NCBI GenBank assembly: GCA_026418275.1
Contig: JAOABQ010000099.1
Coordinates: 1 to 64,000, forward strand
Origin: Clostridia bacterium
GTDB taxonomy: Bacteria; Bacillota; Clostridia; Acetivibrionales; DSM-2933
Direction of reading: 5' to 3'
DNA: 64,000 nucleotides
A model generated the notes under the pieces. It did no database searches, was not told where the DNA came from, and saw only the letters and a list, made by a program, of their open reading frames with translations. Position numbers and translations under genes: made by a program. This document shows, piece by piece, positions 9,675 through 17,185 of the stretch. Each line of letters begins with the position of its first letter. Positions within the stretch are counted from its first letter, which is position 1.

Positions 9675-10844
9675 ATGGACTATAAATTCAACAGGGCATG
9701 GGCAGAGGTCAGTTTAGACGCAATTTCACACAATGTGAGGGAGATACGGAGAATTACCAATAAAAAAGCAGAGATCATGGGTGTGGTAAAAGCCGACGCG
9801 TATGGGCACGGTGTAATGGAAGTTGCAAGAACACTTTTAAATAACGGGGTTACCAGGCTTGCCGTATCCATGCTGGACGAAGCCATTCAGCTTAGGAAAA
9901 ACGGTATTGAAGTACCCATCTTGATTTTAAGTTATACCGACCCCAGAAGAGCGGATGAAATTATCCTAAATGATGTTACACAGGCCGTATTCAGCCATGA
10001 TCTTGCAACAGCCTTATCGGATGCTGCTATACGGCTCAACCGGAACGTAAAAATTCACATTAAAATTGATACCGGAATGACCCGGGTTGGGTTTATGCCA
10101 GGCTACAGTGCTGTAAAAAATGTTATCGAAATCAGCAAGCTTCCAAGGATCATTATTGAGGGCTTGTTTACCCATTTTGCATCTGCGGATGAGTCAGATA
10201 AGACCTACACCCATTTGCAATTTGAAAGATTTATGAGCATATGCAATGAATTGAACCGGATCGGGGTTTATATTCCCATTAAGCATGTAGCCAATAGTGC
10301 TGCCATTATGGAATTTCCCGAAATGCATCTTAATATGGTCCGTCCGGGTATTATCCTCTACGGGTTGTATCCTTCGGTGGAAGTGGATAAAAGTAAGCTG
10401 GACCTTAAACCGGCGATGACCTTAAAAGCCAATGTGGTCCTTGTGAAGGATGTTGAAAAGGATACCCCCATTAGCTATGGCAGAATTTTCACCACCAAAC
10501 GCACCAGTAAAATTGCTACCATTCCCATTGGTTATGCGGACGGCTATACCAGGCTTTTGACCAATAAAGGCCGGGTTCTTGCAAATGGCGGTTTCGCCCC
10601 CATCGTTGGTAAAATTTGCATGGACCAATGTATGATTGATGTTACCGACCTGGAAAAGGGTGTGCGGGTTGGCGACGAAGTGGTGCTTTTCGGCAAACAA
10701 GGAGAGCAGGAAATTAAGGTAGAGGAAGTAGCCGCCCAAATCGGAACTATTAATTACGAGGTTGTTTGCATCATCGGGAAAAGAATCCCCAGGGTTTATT
10801 TGTCCCAAGGTGAAATACTGAATGTACTCAATTACCTGGTCTGA
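9675..10844 (+). CDS. alr: Alanine racemase
   Basis: 389 residues. The PLP-binding lysine lies in MGVVKADAYGHG. The barrel motif GLFTHFASADE, the NMVRPGIILYGLYP segment and the second active-site region ATIPIGYADGYTR followed by GKICMDQCMIDVT are all present. The enzyme interconverts L- and D-alanine with pyridoxal phosphate, supplying D-Ala for peptidoglycan. AGAGGGG precedes the ATG at good spacing. Placement upstream of mazEF matches the alr-ndoAI-ndoA order of Bacillus, although here about 815 bases with their own promoter-like sequence separate them. Confidence 0.95.
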   Translation: MDYKFNRAWAEVSLDAISHNVREIRRITNKKAEIMGVVKADAYGHGVMEVARTLLNNGVTRLAVSMLDEAIQLRKNGIEVPILILSYTDPRRADEIILNDVTQAVFSHDLATALSDAAIRLNRNVKIHIKIDTGMTRVGFMPGYSAVKNVIEISKLPRIIIEGLFTHFASADESDKTYTHLQFERFMSICNELNRIGVYIPIKHVANSAAIMEFPEMHLNMVRPGIILYGLYPSVEVDKSKLDLKPAMTLKANVVLVKDVEKDTPISYGRIFTTKRTSKIATIPIGYADGYTRLLTNKGRVLANGGFAPIVGKICMDQCMIDVTDLEKGVRVGDEVVLFGKQGEQEIKVEEVAAQIGTINYEVVCIIGKRIPRVYLSQGEILNVLNYLV

Positions 10845-10883
10845 TCTTTTTGGATATACCACAAACATTCTCGGTTGTGAATA

Positions 10884-10926
10884 AATGCCATACTATGTGG
10901 AATTCTGCATACTATGGCATTTAGTG
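10884..10926 (+). terminator. Probable terminator after alr
   Basis: A stem of AATGCCATA (10884-10892) and TATGGCATT (10913-10921), followed by a moderately T-rich tail. CATACTATG occurs twice within it (10889 and 10908). Confidence 0.5.
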
Positions 10927-11659
10927 TTTTATAGCTTGGTGCAGTTTCTTAGTTAGATTAATACAATTTTTGAATAAGCAACACTCTGGTTATGCATAAA
11001 TTTGTTCTTAAAAATTGCAATAAATTAACGTGGTTTTTTGCACTGTTCACTGCTAAAATAAATAAGGGAATTAAACGCTTAAAAACCTCTGGATAATTAA
11101 ATCTTATAAATAAACAAAAGATTATAAAACAATACAGCATATCCATCCAAATTTAATCACCCCGCCAATTACTTACATAGGCAAATTTGCAATCATAAAA
11201 CTTACTTGCTTGTTTACATTTGTACTTATATCATCTTGCGTCAAATACGGAAACACTCCACAAACCGTATGATAAGTATCATTTGAGAGGTGGTTCACAT
11301 CCTCCCTTTATTGCAAATAAGTATGACATGGACTTTGCCTTATAACAAGTGATGGAATCTAAATTACTAAATTTTTCTTCGGAGTAATAAAATCTTAATT
11401 TGACCCACGTATAAAATAAATTATATAATTATATATATAGAATAGGTTTTAATTCAGATTAAAATCCAACCCCAATAAATTATCTCAAAATTGCGTGTAT
11501 TTTTTACATAAATTAAGCAAAATATAAATTTGGTGCACATTTTTTATAAGTAGAAGCCTTTCTCCATTTTTGTGTTCCAATACCTGGTTTATTGGCTGCA
11601 CAAAAGTAAGATGGTCCTAATTATAAGGTTTTGCCCGAACAAAGAAGAGGGGGGTTATT
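10927..11659 (+). promoter_or_regulatory. AT-rich gap before mazEF with a candidate sigma-A promoter at 11400-11429
   Basis: TTGACC (11400-11405), an 18-base spacer and TATAAT (11424-11429) form a good vegetative promoter pointing at mazEF, leaving a leader of about 220 bases. The rest of the gap is very AT-rich. Short open frames there (such as the complement of 10958-11146) lack ribosome binding sites and I do not consider them genes. I see no riboswitch or repeat that I recognise. Confidence 0.45.
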
Positions 11660-11938
11660 TTGGCTCAGTTTAAAAAAATACTCATTAGTCTTCCGGATAA
11701 TCTTCTAAAAGAAGTTGACTCTATGGTATCTATTGAAAAAACCAATAGAAGTGAATTTGTTCGGGAAGCCATGAAGCTTTACATTCGTGAAAAGCGGAAA
11801 ATTGAAATGAGGGATCAGATGAAAAAGGGATACCAGGAAATGGCTGAAATTAATCTTAAACTGGCTGAGATATGCTTTGACGCAGATAATGACCAGCAAA
11901 AAAAATACGAGGAACGACTTGGGGAGTTGGGAAAGTAG
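11660..11938 (+). CDS. MazE/EndoAI-type ribbon-helix-helix antitoxin
   Basis: 92 residues. The N-terminal ribbon-helix-helix ([17 protein letters not shown]... [16 protein letters not shown], residues 3-47) is the CopG/EndoAI DNA-binding fold that represses its own operon. The C-terminal acidic helix would wrap the toxin and block its active site. The start is TTG behind AGAGGGGGG (11645-11653). Its TAG overlaps the GTG start of the toxin gene by one base, so the two are translationally coupled. Confidence 0.9.
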   Translation: MAQFKKILISLPDNLLKEVDSMVSIEKTNRSEFVREAMKLYIREKRKIEMRDQMKKGYQEMAEINLKLAEICFDADNDQQKKYEERLGELGK

Positions 11939-12288
11939 TGTTAATCAAACGTGGAGACATCTTTTATGCAGACCTCAGCCCTGTCATCGGCTCTGAACAG
12001 GGCGGGGTCAGACCTGTACTGATTATACAGAATGACATCGGCAATAAATACAGTCCAACAGTTATTGCAGCTGCGATAACCTCACAAATTAATAAGGCAA
12101 AGTTACCCACACATATTGAAATCAGTGCAAAGGAATATGGACTTGTAAAGGATTCGGTCATTCTTCTGGAACAGGTTAGAACCATCGATAAGAAAAGGTT
12201 GGGAGAAAAAATCGGCCACTTGGATGATGAATTGATGGATAGGGTAAATGAAGCACTGAATATTAGTTTTGGGTTAACGGACATATAG
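11938..12288 (+). CDS. mazF: MazF/EndoA (PemK family) mRNA interferase
   Basis: 116 residues with the family pattern [39 protein letters not shown] and [13 protein letters not shown]. The family cuts single-stranded mRNA at short specific sequences during stress and is neutralised by the ribbon-helix-helix antitoxin encoded just upstream. Arg in the GGVRPVL segment and Thr in AAITSQ match the known active-site positions. The GTG start at 11938 overlaps the antitoxin stop. The product is close in length and motifs to Bacillus EndoA (NdoA). Confidence 0.93.
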   Translation: MLIKRGDIFYADLSPVIGSEQGGVRPVLIIQNDIGNKYSPTVIAAAITSQINKAKLPTHIEISAKEYGLVKDSVILLEQVRTIDKKRLGEKIGHLDDELMDRVNEALNISFGLTDI

Positions 12289-12311
12289 GTTTTTTGGAGG
12301 GGGTACATAAG

Positions 12312-12905
12312 ATGAAAATGAAATCAACAAAGGTCAAATATTTTATTGGCATACTTGCCATCGTAACATCCGTTTCCATTGGTATTACAAGGGCAGTAAC
12401 GCCTGATCCCGGAAGTGATGCCAATCCCATTGTGGCACAGGATTATGTGGATGCAAAGGTAGGTGAGCTCAGTACTAAAATCAGTGAGTTGACAGCAAAG
12501 GTAAGTGATTTGGCTTCTAAAAACACCGAACTTACTGCAAAGGTTACTGACTTAACCGCTAAAAACACTGAATTAACTTCTAAATTGGAAGACCTGACGG
12601 GAAAGGTAAACAGCTTCAACGAACTTGCTAAAAATAATAAGTTTACTCCTATCGAGGTAAAAGCAGGGCAAAAACTTCTTATAGGCGATAGTGCAGAAGT
12701 AATACTCCGTTCGGGAAAAGCTACCGCCATCGCAGGTAAGAACGGCGGATTATCCGATATAACTGCGGGTTCCGGAGCAGATATAAAGGGAGGCGCTGCG
12801 ATTCCTGCCAACCACCTGCTGTTATCTTCCAGGGATGATGGCAGAGGCCTAACTGCTACCACAAGCATTTGGGTCATTATCAAAGGTACATATACAATCC
12901 AATAG
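12312..12905 (+). CDS. Exported or membrane-anchored coiled-coil protein of unknown function
   Basis: 197 residues. A basic start and hydrophobic segment (YFIGILAIVTSVSIGIT) form a signal peptide or anchor. A coiled coil of about six heptads follows (about 47-105), built on repeats like K.TELTAKVTDLT with strict L/V spacing, then a beta-rich C-terminal domain (LLIGDSAEVILRSGKA, HLLLSSRDDGRGL, WVIIKGTYTI). ATG at 12312 with GGAGGGGG at 12296-12303. The C-terminal half resembles short clostridial secreted hypothetical proteins I have seen, but I cannot name a function. It is 24 bases after mazF and may share its transcript. Confidence 0.65.
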   Translation: MKMKSTKVKYFIGILAIVTSVSIGITRAVTPDPGSDANPIVAQDYVDAKVGELSTKISELTAKVSDLASKNTELTAKVTDLTAKNTELTSKLEDLTGKVNSFNELAKNNKFTPIEVKAGQKLLIGDSAEVILRSGKATAIAGKNGGLSDITAGSGADIKGGAAIPANHLLLSSRDDGRGLTATTSIWVIIKGTYTIQ

Positions 12906-12911
12906 ACAATG

Positions 12912-12953
12912 AAAAAGGGACCTTTATTCCGGTAAGGAAGAAGTTCCTTTTTT
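12912..12953 (+). terminator. Rho-independent terminator after the mazEF-coiled-coil unit
   Basis: AAAAAGGGAC (12912-12921) pairs with GTTCCTTTTT (12943-12952), giving an AT-flanked hairpin that ends in a T-run. Confidence 0.65.
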
Positions 12954-13069
12954 ATTGACCCCTTCCAATGGCAACTCTTCGATTTCTTAACACACTTTTA
13001 ACCTGTTTTTAACTTGGAATTAATTGTAAAGCTATTGAAAAAACTATAAAATATGACTGAATCAATGAA

Positions 13070-13174
13070 TTACTTATTTCGGCCATATGATGGCCCTTAC
13101 TCCACGGAATATTATTCTCTGAGAATTTATATTTACTTTTACCATTCCGGCATTTATGTGCCGGAGTTTTTTTA
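13070..13174 (+). ncRNA. Candidate small RNA ending in a terminator
   Basis: No gene lies between 12954 and 13498. Within it, GGCCATATGATGGCC (from about 13081) can fold, and at 13144-13174 ATTCCGGCA pairs with TGCCGGAGT over a 6-base loop and is followed by seven or more T. A strong terminator with no gene before it suggests a short independent transcript or a leader attenuator. I recognise no RNA family and no promoter is certain. Confidence 0.3.
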
Positions 13175-13279
13175 TTCCCCCACATTCTAATTCATTGAAA
13201 GATTGCCTTCTTCATGATATAATTTAAAAGCCCTGTGTAGGAGAACCATGCCACAAAACCTTTATATATGCCTTTAATC

Positions 13280-13396
13280 ATCATTTTCACGATCAATATT
13301 GAACGCGATAGAGATTTACATCGCGCTTCAATTACCTTGATTTAATATCGTGAAAATTCAATTTATCCGCACAGAATCATTTTCACGATCTATATA
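13280..13396. repeat. Dispersed structured repeat, copy A
   Basis: The core from ATTGAACGCGATA to TTTCACGATCTAT recurs at 50760-50866 with about 80-85% identity by eye. It contains ATTTTCACGAT (13283-13293), its inverse ATCGTGAAAAT (13347-13357) and a further direct copy (13379-13389). It also has the near-palindrome TTGAACGCGAT / ATCGCGCTTCAA. It encodes no evident protein. It looks like a short non-autonomous repeat or a conserved RNA or regulatory element upstream of the first GH3 gene. Confidence 0.6.
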
Positions 13397-13498
13397 GGAG
13401 ATTTCCATACCGATTCGATGATTAATATCTCTTGTTCATAAAATTTTTAAAATACCATAATCTTAGTATTAAAAGAAATGGTTAAAGGAGAACACTTT

Positions 13499-14809
13499 AT
13501 GAAAAAGCTACTTACTTGGATGCTCCTCATTGTTTTTGTCTGGATAAGCTTCACCGGCTGTGGAAGTAATACCGGGAATAAGCCCAGTGAAACTGACAAA
13601 GTGTCTGTGTCCTCTTCCCCGACTCCAGTTGAAACAGCAAGCACACAAGGGAATACATCAAATGAACCAGCCCTTGAGGATGTTATAAAACAAATGACAC
13701 TGGAAGAAAAAGCAGGTCAGGTTTTTATGATGGCACTGCGTCCGCTGTATAAAGACGAAGATACGCCGCTCCTTGAAATAAATGAGGATGTTACGCATAT
13801 GATCCAAAACTACAATCTGGGCGGAATCATCCTCTTTGCCGAGAACATAGATACCATTCCCCAAACTAAAAATCTTATTTCGGACATGCAAAAGGCAAGC
13901 AAATATCCGATGTTTATGTCGGTAGATGAAGAAAGCGGAAGCACCAGCAGACTCCGTGTAAGTGGCAAGATGCATTCCACCAAGACCCCTAAAAATTCTA
14001 TTTTGGGGAGCACCCATGATCCTGAACTTTCAAAAAAGGTGGGAAACCTGATCGCTAAAGAGATCTCCTCTCTGGGCTTTAACATGGACCTTGCCCCTGT
14101 AGCGGATGTGAATACCAATCCCAAAAATCCGGTCATCGGAGACCGTTCCTTTGGCGCAGATCCCGAACTTGTTTCCCAAATGGTCATTGCGCAAGTAGAG
14201 GGAATGCATGAACAAAATATCATTCCTGTTTTAAAACACTTTCCGGGACATGGTGATACCGCACTTGATTCACATACGGGTGCCGTCACCATAGAACACA
14301 ATAGAGACAGGATGGATAAAATTGAACTTTATCCCTTTAAGAAAGCGATTGAAGCAGGGGCCGATGCAATCATGACGGCACATATCAGTGTACCCAAGTT
14401 AACGGGTGATACTTTACCTGCAACGCTATCCAAAACCATTCTTACGGATTTATTAAGAAATGAACTGAAATTTGACGGCCTCATTCTTACGGACGCGATG
14501 GAAATGGGGGCAATCAGCCAATTCTGGGGACCTGAGGAAGCTACCCTTCGGGCTTTTGAAGCAGGGGCAGATATCATACTCATACCAATATCCCTGGATG
14601 AAAGCTACAAGGCACTCATAAATGCAGTAAAAAGCGGCCGGATCTCAGAAGAAAGGTTAAATCAATCTGTAAGACGGATTCTCCTTGCTAAACTTAAATA
14701 CGGTATTTGGGAAGGAAAAAACAATGGATTGGATCCTGAAGCAGTTTTAGGCTGCAAGGAACATCAGGATATTGTTTGCGAAGTTATGGAAAAAGCCGGT
14801 AAGAAATAA
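13499..14809 (+). CDS. GH3 family lipoprotein, probable beta-N-acetylhexosaminidase (NagZ-like), paralog 1
   Basis: 436 residues. The signal peptide ends in the lipobox FTGC, so the mature protein is lipid-anchored outside the membrane. A Ser/Thr/Pro-rich linker follows, then a GH3 barrel. The signature LKHFPGHGDTALDSHTG carries the KH(F/S)PGHG motif of beta-N-acetylglucosaminidases whose Asp/His dyad supports catalysis. The nucleophile Asp is expected in LILTDAMEMGAI. This class removes GlcNAc from muropeptides or chitin fragments. ATG at 13499 after AAAGGAG (13483-13489). A close paralog starts at 15783, with the methyltransferase-like gene between them. Confidence 0.9.
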   Translation: MKKLLTWMLLIVFVWISFTGCGSNTGNKPSETDKVSVSSSPTPVETASTQGNTSNEPALEDVIKQMTLEEKAGQVFMMALRPLYKDEDTPLLEINEDVTHMIQNYNLGGIILFAENIDTIPQTKNLISDMQKASKYPMFMSVDEESGSTSRLRVSGKMHSTKTPKNSILGSTHDPELSKKVGNLIAKEISSLGFNMDLAPVADVNTNPKNPVIGDRSFGADPELVSQMVIAQVEGMHEQNIIPVLKHFPGHGDTALDSHTGAVTIEHNRDRMDKIELYPFKKAIEAGADAIMTAHISVPKLTGDTLPATLSKTILTDLLRNELKFDGLILTDAMEMGAISQFWGPEEATLRAFEAGADIILIPISLDESYKALINAVKSGRISEERLNQSVRRILLAKLKYGIWEGKNNGLDPEAVLGCKEHQDIVCEVMEKAGKK

Positions 14810-14842
14810 ATGATTCGATAGATGGTGAAAAGGAGAATACCA

Positions 14843-15532
14843 ATGCTCACCAAACTTGATATCAAAGATATTGTACTCATTGGCCGTACCTATGATGAGT
14901 ATTACAAAATGTTTGACCTTGACGACTTTAATCCTCATCAGGAAAAAATCCTTGATGCAGCCTCCGGCGTAAGCTCATTTGCAGCTGAAGCTTCCAAACT
15001 GGGCTTTCATGTCACTGCCTCTGACCGGATCTACCAATTTGATGCAGATGAAATTGCAAGCAAATGTAAAGCTGATCTGGAAATCGTTCTTCAAAAATTG
15101 CCAACAGCAGCCCATCTTTACACCTGGGAGTTTTTTAAGGATATGGAATCTCTCAGAAGGAAAAGGGAGAAAGCATATCAACTCTTTTTGGAGGACTATA
15201 AGACTTTTGGTAGTAAGCGGTACATTGATACCAATTACCCAAAAACTCATTTCGATGAAAATGAATTCACCCTTTCCCTGGTGTCCCACTTTCTTTTTTT
15301 ATACGACGAACACCTGGATTATAGCTTTCATAAAGCTGTAATCACTGAACTTATAAGGGTTACTTCCAAGGAAATTAGAATTTTTCCCCTGATCAATTTG
15401 AAAGGAGAAAAATCTACTTTTATAACAGAGCTAATGGAAGACAAAGACTTTGGGAACTACAGCTTTGAGATTCGGAAAGTAGATTATGAGTTTATTAAAA
15501 ATGGCAATGAAATGCTGGTTATTAATTTTTAG
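14843..15532 (+). CDS. Methyltransferase-like protein (class I SAM fold)
   Basis: 229 residues. KILDAASGVSSFAAEASKLG followed by VTASDRIY matches motif I and the acidic residue after strand 2 of Rossmann-type SAM methyltransferases, though the usual glycine-rich GxGxG reads ASGVSSF. LSLVSHFLFLYDEHLDYSFH occupies the motif IV-VI region, and the last strand pair is KEIRIFPLINL plus EMLVINF. The substrate is unknown. ATG at 14843 with AAAGGAG at 14829-14835. It is wedged between two GH3 lipoproteins and 33 bases after the first, suggesting co-transcription; its own terminator follows. Confidence 0.65.
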   Translation: MLTKLDIKDIVLIGRTYDEYYKMFDLDDFNPHQEKILDAASGVSSFAAEASKLGFHVTASDRIYQFDADEIASKCKADLEIVLQKLPTAAHLYTWEFFKDMESLRRKREKAYQLFLEDYKTFGSKRYIDTNYPKTHFDENEFTLSLVSHFLFLYDEHLDYSFHKAVITELIRVTSKEIRIFPLINLKGEKSTFITELMEDKDFGNYSFEIRKVDYEFIKNGNEMLVINF

Positions 15533-15576
15533 AACCAAGAAGTATGGATAGATACAAGGCAGCAGTCTTAAAAACC

Positions 15577-15618
15577 GGATTTCTGATATCACCCTTTACG
15601 GTGGCCTTTCAGAAATCC
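15577..15618 (+). terminator. Terminator after the methyltransferase-like gene
   Basis: GGATTTCTGA (15577-15586) pairs with TCAGAAATCC (15609-15618), with a second small stem (CACC / GGTG) in the loop and a T-rich tail. Confidence 0.6.
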
Positions 15619-15782
15619 AATTTATTTTGTGGTTGATTTTCCAAGCTCAACGCTCCAACGCTTATTGTTTTCCGGCTTATGCCGAAAAAACTCCCCTCAC
15701 AAACCGAAGAAAACCTCCTGTCTTTTCTCACCTTTATTTGCCATAATAATATTATCAAAGTGTAGAAGGGGAGGGGTCTTTA

Positions 15783-17063
15783 ATGAGAAAATCAATCTGT
15801 GTTGTGCTGTCACTGCTCATGATTCTTACAACCTTTTCCGGATGCCGGTTTGGCTACGATGTAGATCCGGATATTGAAAAAGTTGTAGTGAAGGAAGTAT
15901 TTAATCCACAAAACGCTGCTGCAAATGATGAAGTTATCAACAAACTCATAAGCAAAATGTCCCTGGAGGAAAAGGTCGGCCAGGTCTTTATGATTTCTCT
16001 GCGCTATATCCGGAACGGAAAAGCTGTAAAGGTAGTTAAAGACGATGTAAGAGAAATCATTCAGAAGTATCATTTGGGCGGTATCATATTATTTGCCGAA
16101 AACATCAGTGAAATTCCCCAAACCAAAAAACTTATTGCCGATATGCAAGACACAAGTAAATATCCTTTATTTATTTCAATAGATGAGGAAAGTGGAGCCA
16201 CAAGCAGATTAAACAACAAACTGCTTTTGCATTCAACCAACTTGCCCAAAAATAGTGTTTTAGGAAGTACGCAGGACCCCCTACTTGCTAAGAAAATCGC
16301 CAAACTGATTGCACGGGAAATCTCTTCCTTAGGCTTTAATATGGATCTGGCACCGGTTGCAGACGTAAATACCAACCCTAAAAATCCGGTTATCGGAGAA
16401 AGGTCCTTTGGCGCGGATCCCCAATTGGTGTCAAAAATGGTGCTGGCACAAATGGAAGGTATGGAGGAAGAAAACATTATTCCGGTATTAAAGCACTTCC
16501 CGGGTCACGGAGATACCGCATTCGACTCACATACAGGTGCTGTTTCAATAGAACATGACCGGGACAGAATGGATAAAGTAGAGCTTTACCCCTTTAAAAA
16601 AGGTGTGGAAGCCGGAGCAGACGCAGTCATGACTGCCCATATCAAAGTACCTAAGGTAACAAAGGATGATCTACCGGCTACCTTGTCCAAAAAACTGTTA
16701 ACCGATATCTTGAGAAAAGAAATGAAGTTTGACGGATTAATCCTTACAGATGCTATGGAAATGGGCGCCATCCGCAACTACTGGGAAGCGGATGAAGCAG
16801 CCATTATGGCTTTTGAAGCAGGTGCCGATGTAATATTGTGTCCCGCTTCCAAGGATGCATTTGACGGGTTTTTAGAGGCTATTGAAACCGGGAGGATCTC
16901 AAAGGAACGGCTGGATGAATCGGTAAAACGGATACTTCTTGCAAAGTTCAAGTATGGAATATTAGAACGAAAAACAAGTACACTTGATGCGGAAAAAATC
17001 CTGGGGTGTAAGGAACATACGGATATTGTCAAGGAAGTCCATGCAAAGGCAACAATAAAATAA
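15783..17063 (+). CDS. GH3 family lipoprotein, probable beta-N-acetylhexosaminidase, paralog 2
   Basis: 426 residues with lipobox TFSGC and the same GH3 domain as the gene at 13499. LKHFPGHGDTAFDSHTG, NMDLAPVADVNTNPKNPVIG and LILTDAMEMGAI are shared almost word for word, while the N-terminal linker is different and shorter. The two therefore arose by duplication and have diverged mainly outside the barrel. GGGAGGGG precedes the ATG. Likely role: extracellular removal of GlcNAc residues in wall turnover or chito-oligosaccharide use. A different exo-specificity from paralog 1 is possible. Confidence 0.9.
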   Translation: MRKSICVVLSLLMILTTFSGCRFGYDVDPDIEKVVVKEVFNPQNAAANDEVINKLISKMSLEEKVGQVFMISLRYIRNGKAVKVVKDDVREIIQKYHLGGIILFAENISEIPQTKKLIADMQDTSKYPLFISIDEESGATSRLNNKLLLHSTNLPKNSVLGSTQDPLLAKKIAKLIAREISSLGFNMDLAPVADVNTNPKNPVIGERSFGADPQLVSKMVLAQMEGMEEENIIPVLKHFPGHGDTAFDSHTGAVSIEHDRDRMDKVELYPFKKGVEAGADAVMTAHIKVPKVTKDDLPATLSKKLLTDILRKEMKFDGLILTDAMEMGAIRNYWEADEAAIMAFEAGADVILCPASKDAFDGFLEAIETGRISKERLDESVKRILLAKFKYGILERKTSTLDAEKILGCKEHTDIVKEVHAKATIK

Positions 17064-17097
17064 AAAAACATTTTATAAAAACCATTCCTCCTATTTT

Positions 17098-17147
17098 AAA
17101 AGGGGGTATCCTAATGAAGTGAATTCACTTTTAGGATGCCCCCTTTT
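17098..17147. terminator. Bidirectional terminator between the GH3 and GH44 genes
   Basis: A 17-bp stem with one wobble (17098-17114 with 17131-17147, starting AAAAGGGGG and ending CCCCCTTTT). A- and T-runs on both sides suit the two convergent genes. Confidence 0.8.
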
Positions 17148-17185
17148 GTTAAGGTTCTAATTCAATTTACCGGTTACCGGACAGC

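Noticed and set aside
10958-11146. 62-residue hydrophobic frame on the minus strand
   Set aside because: AT-rich DNA gives Leu/Ile/Phe-rich frames by chance; there is no ribosome binding site and no neighbour to support it.
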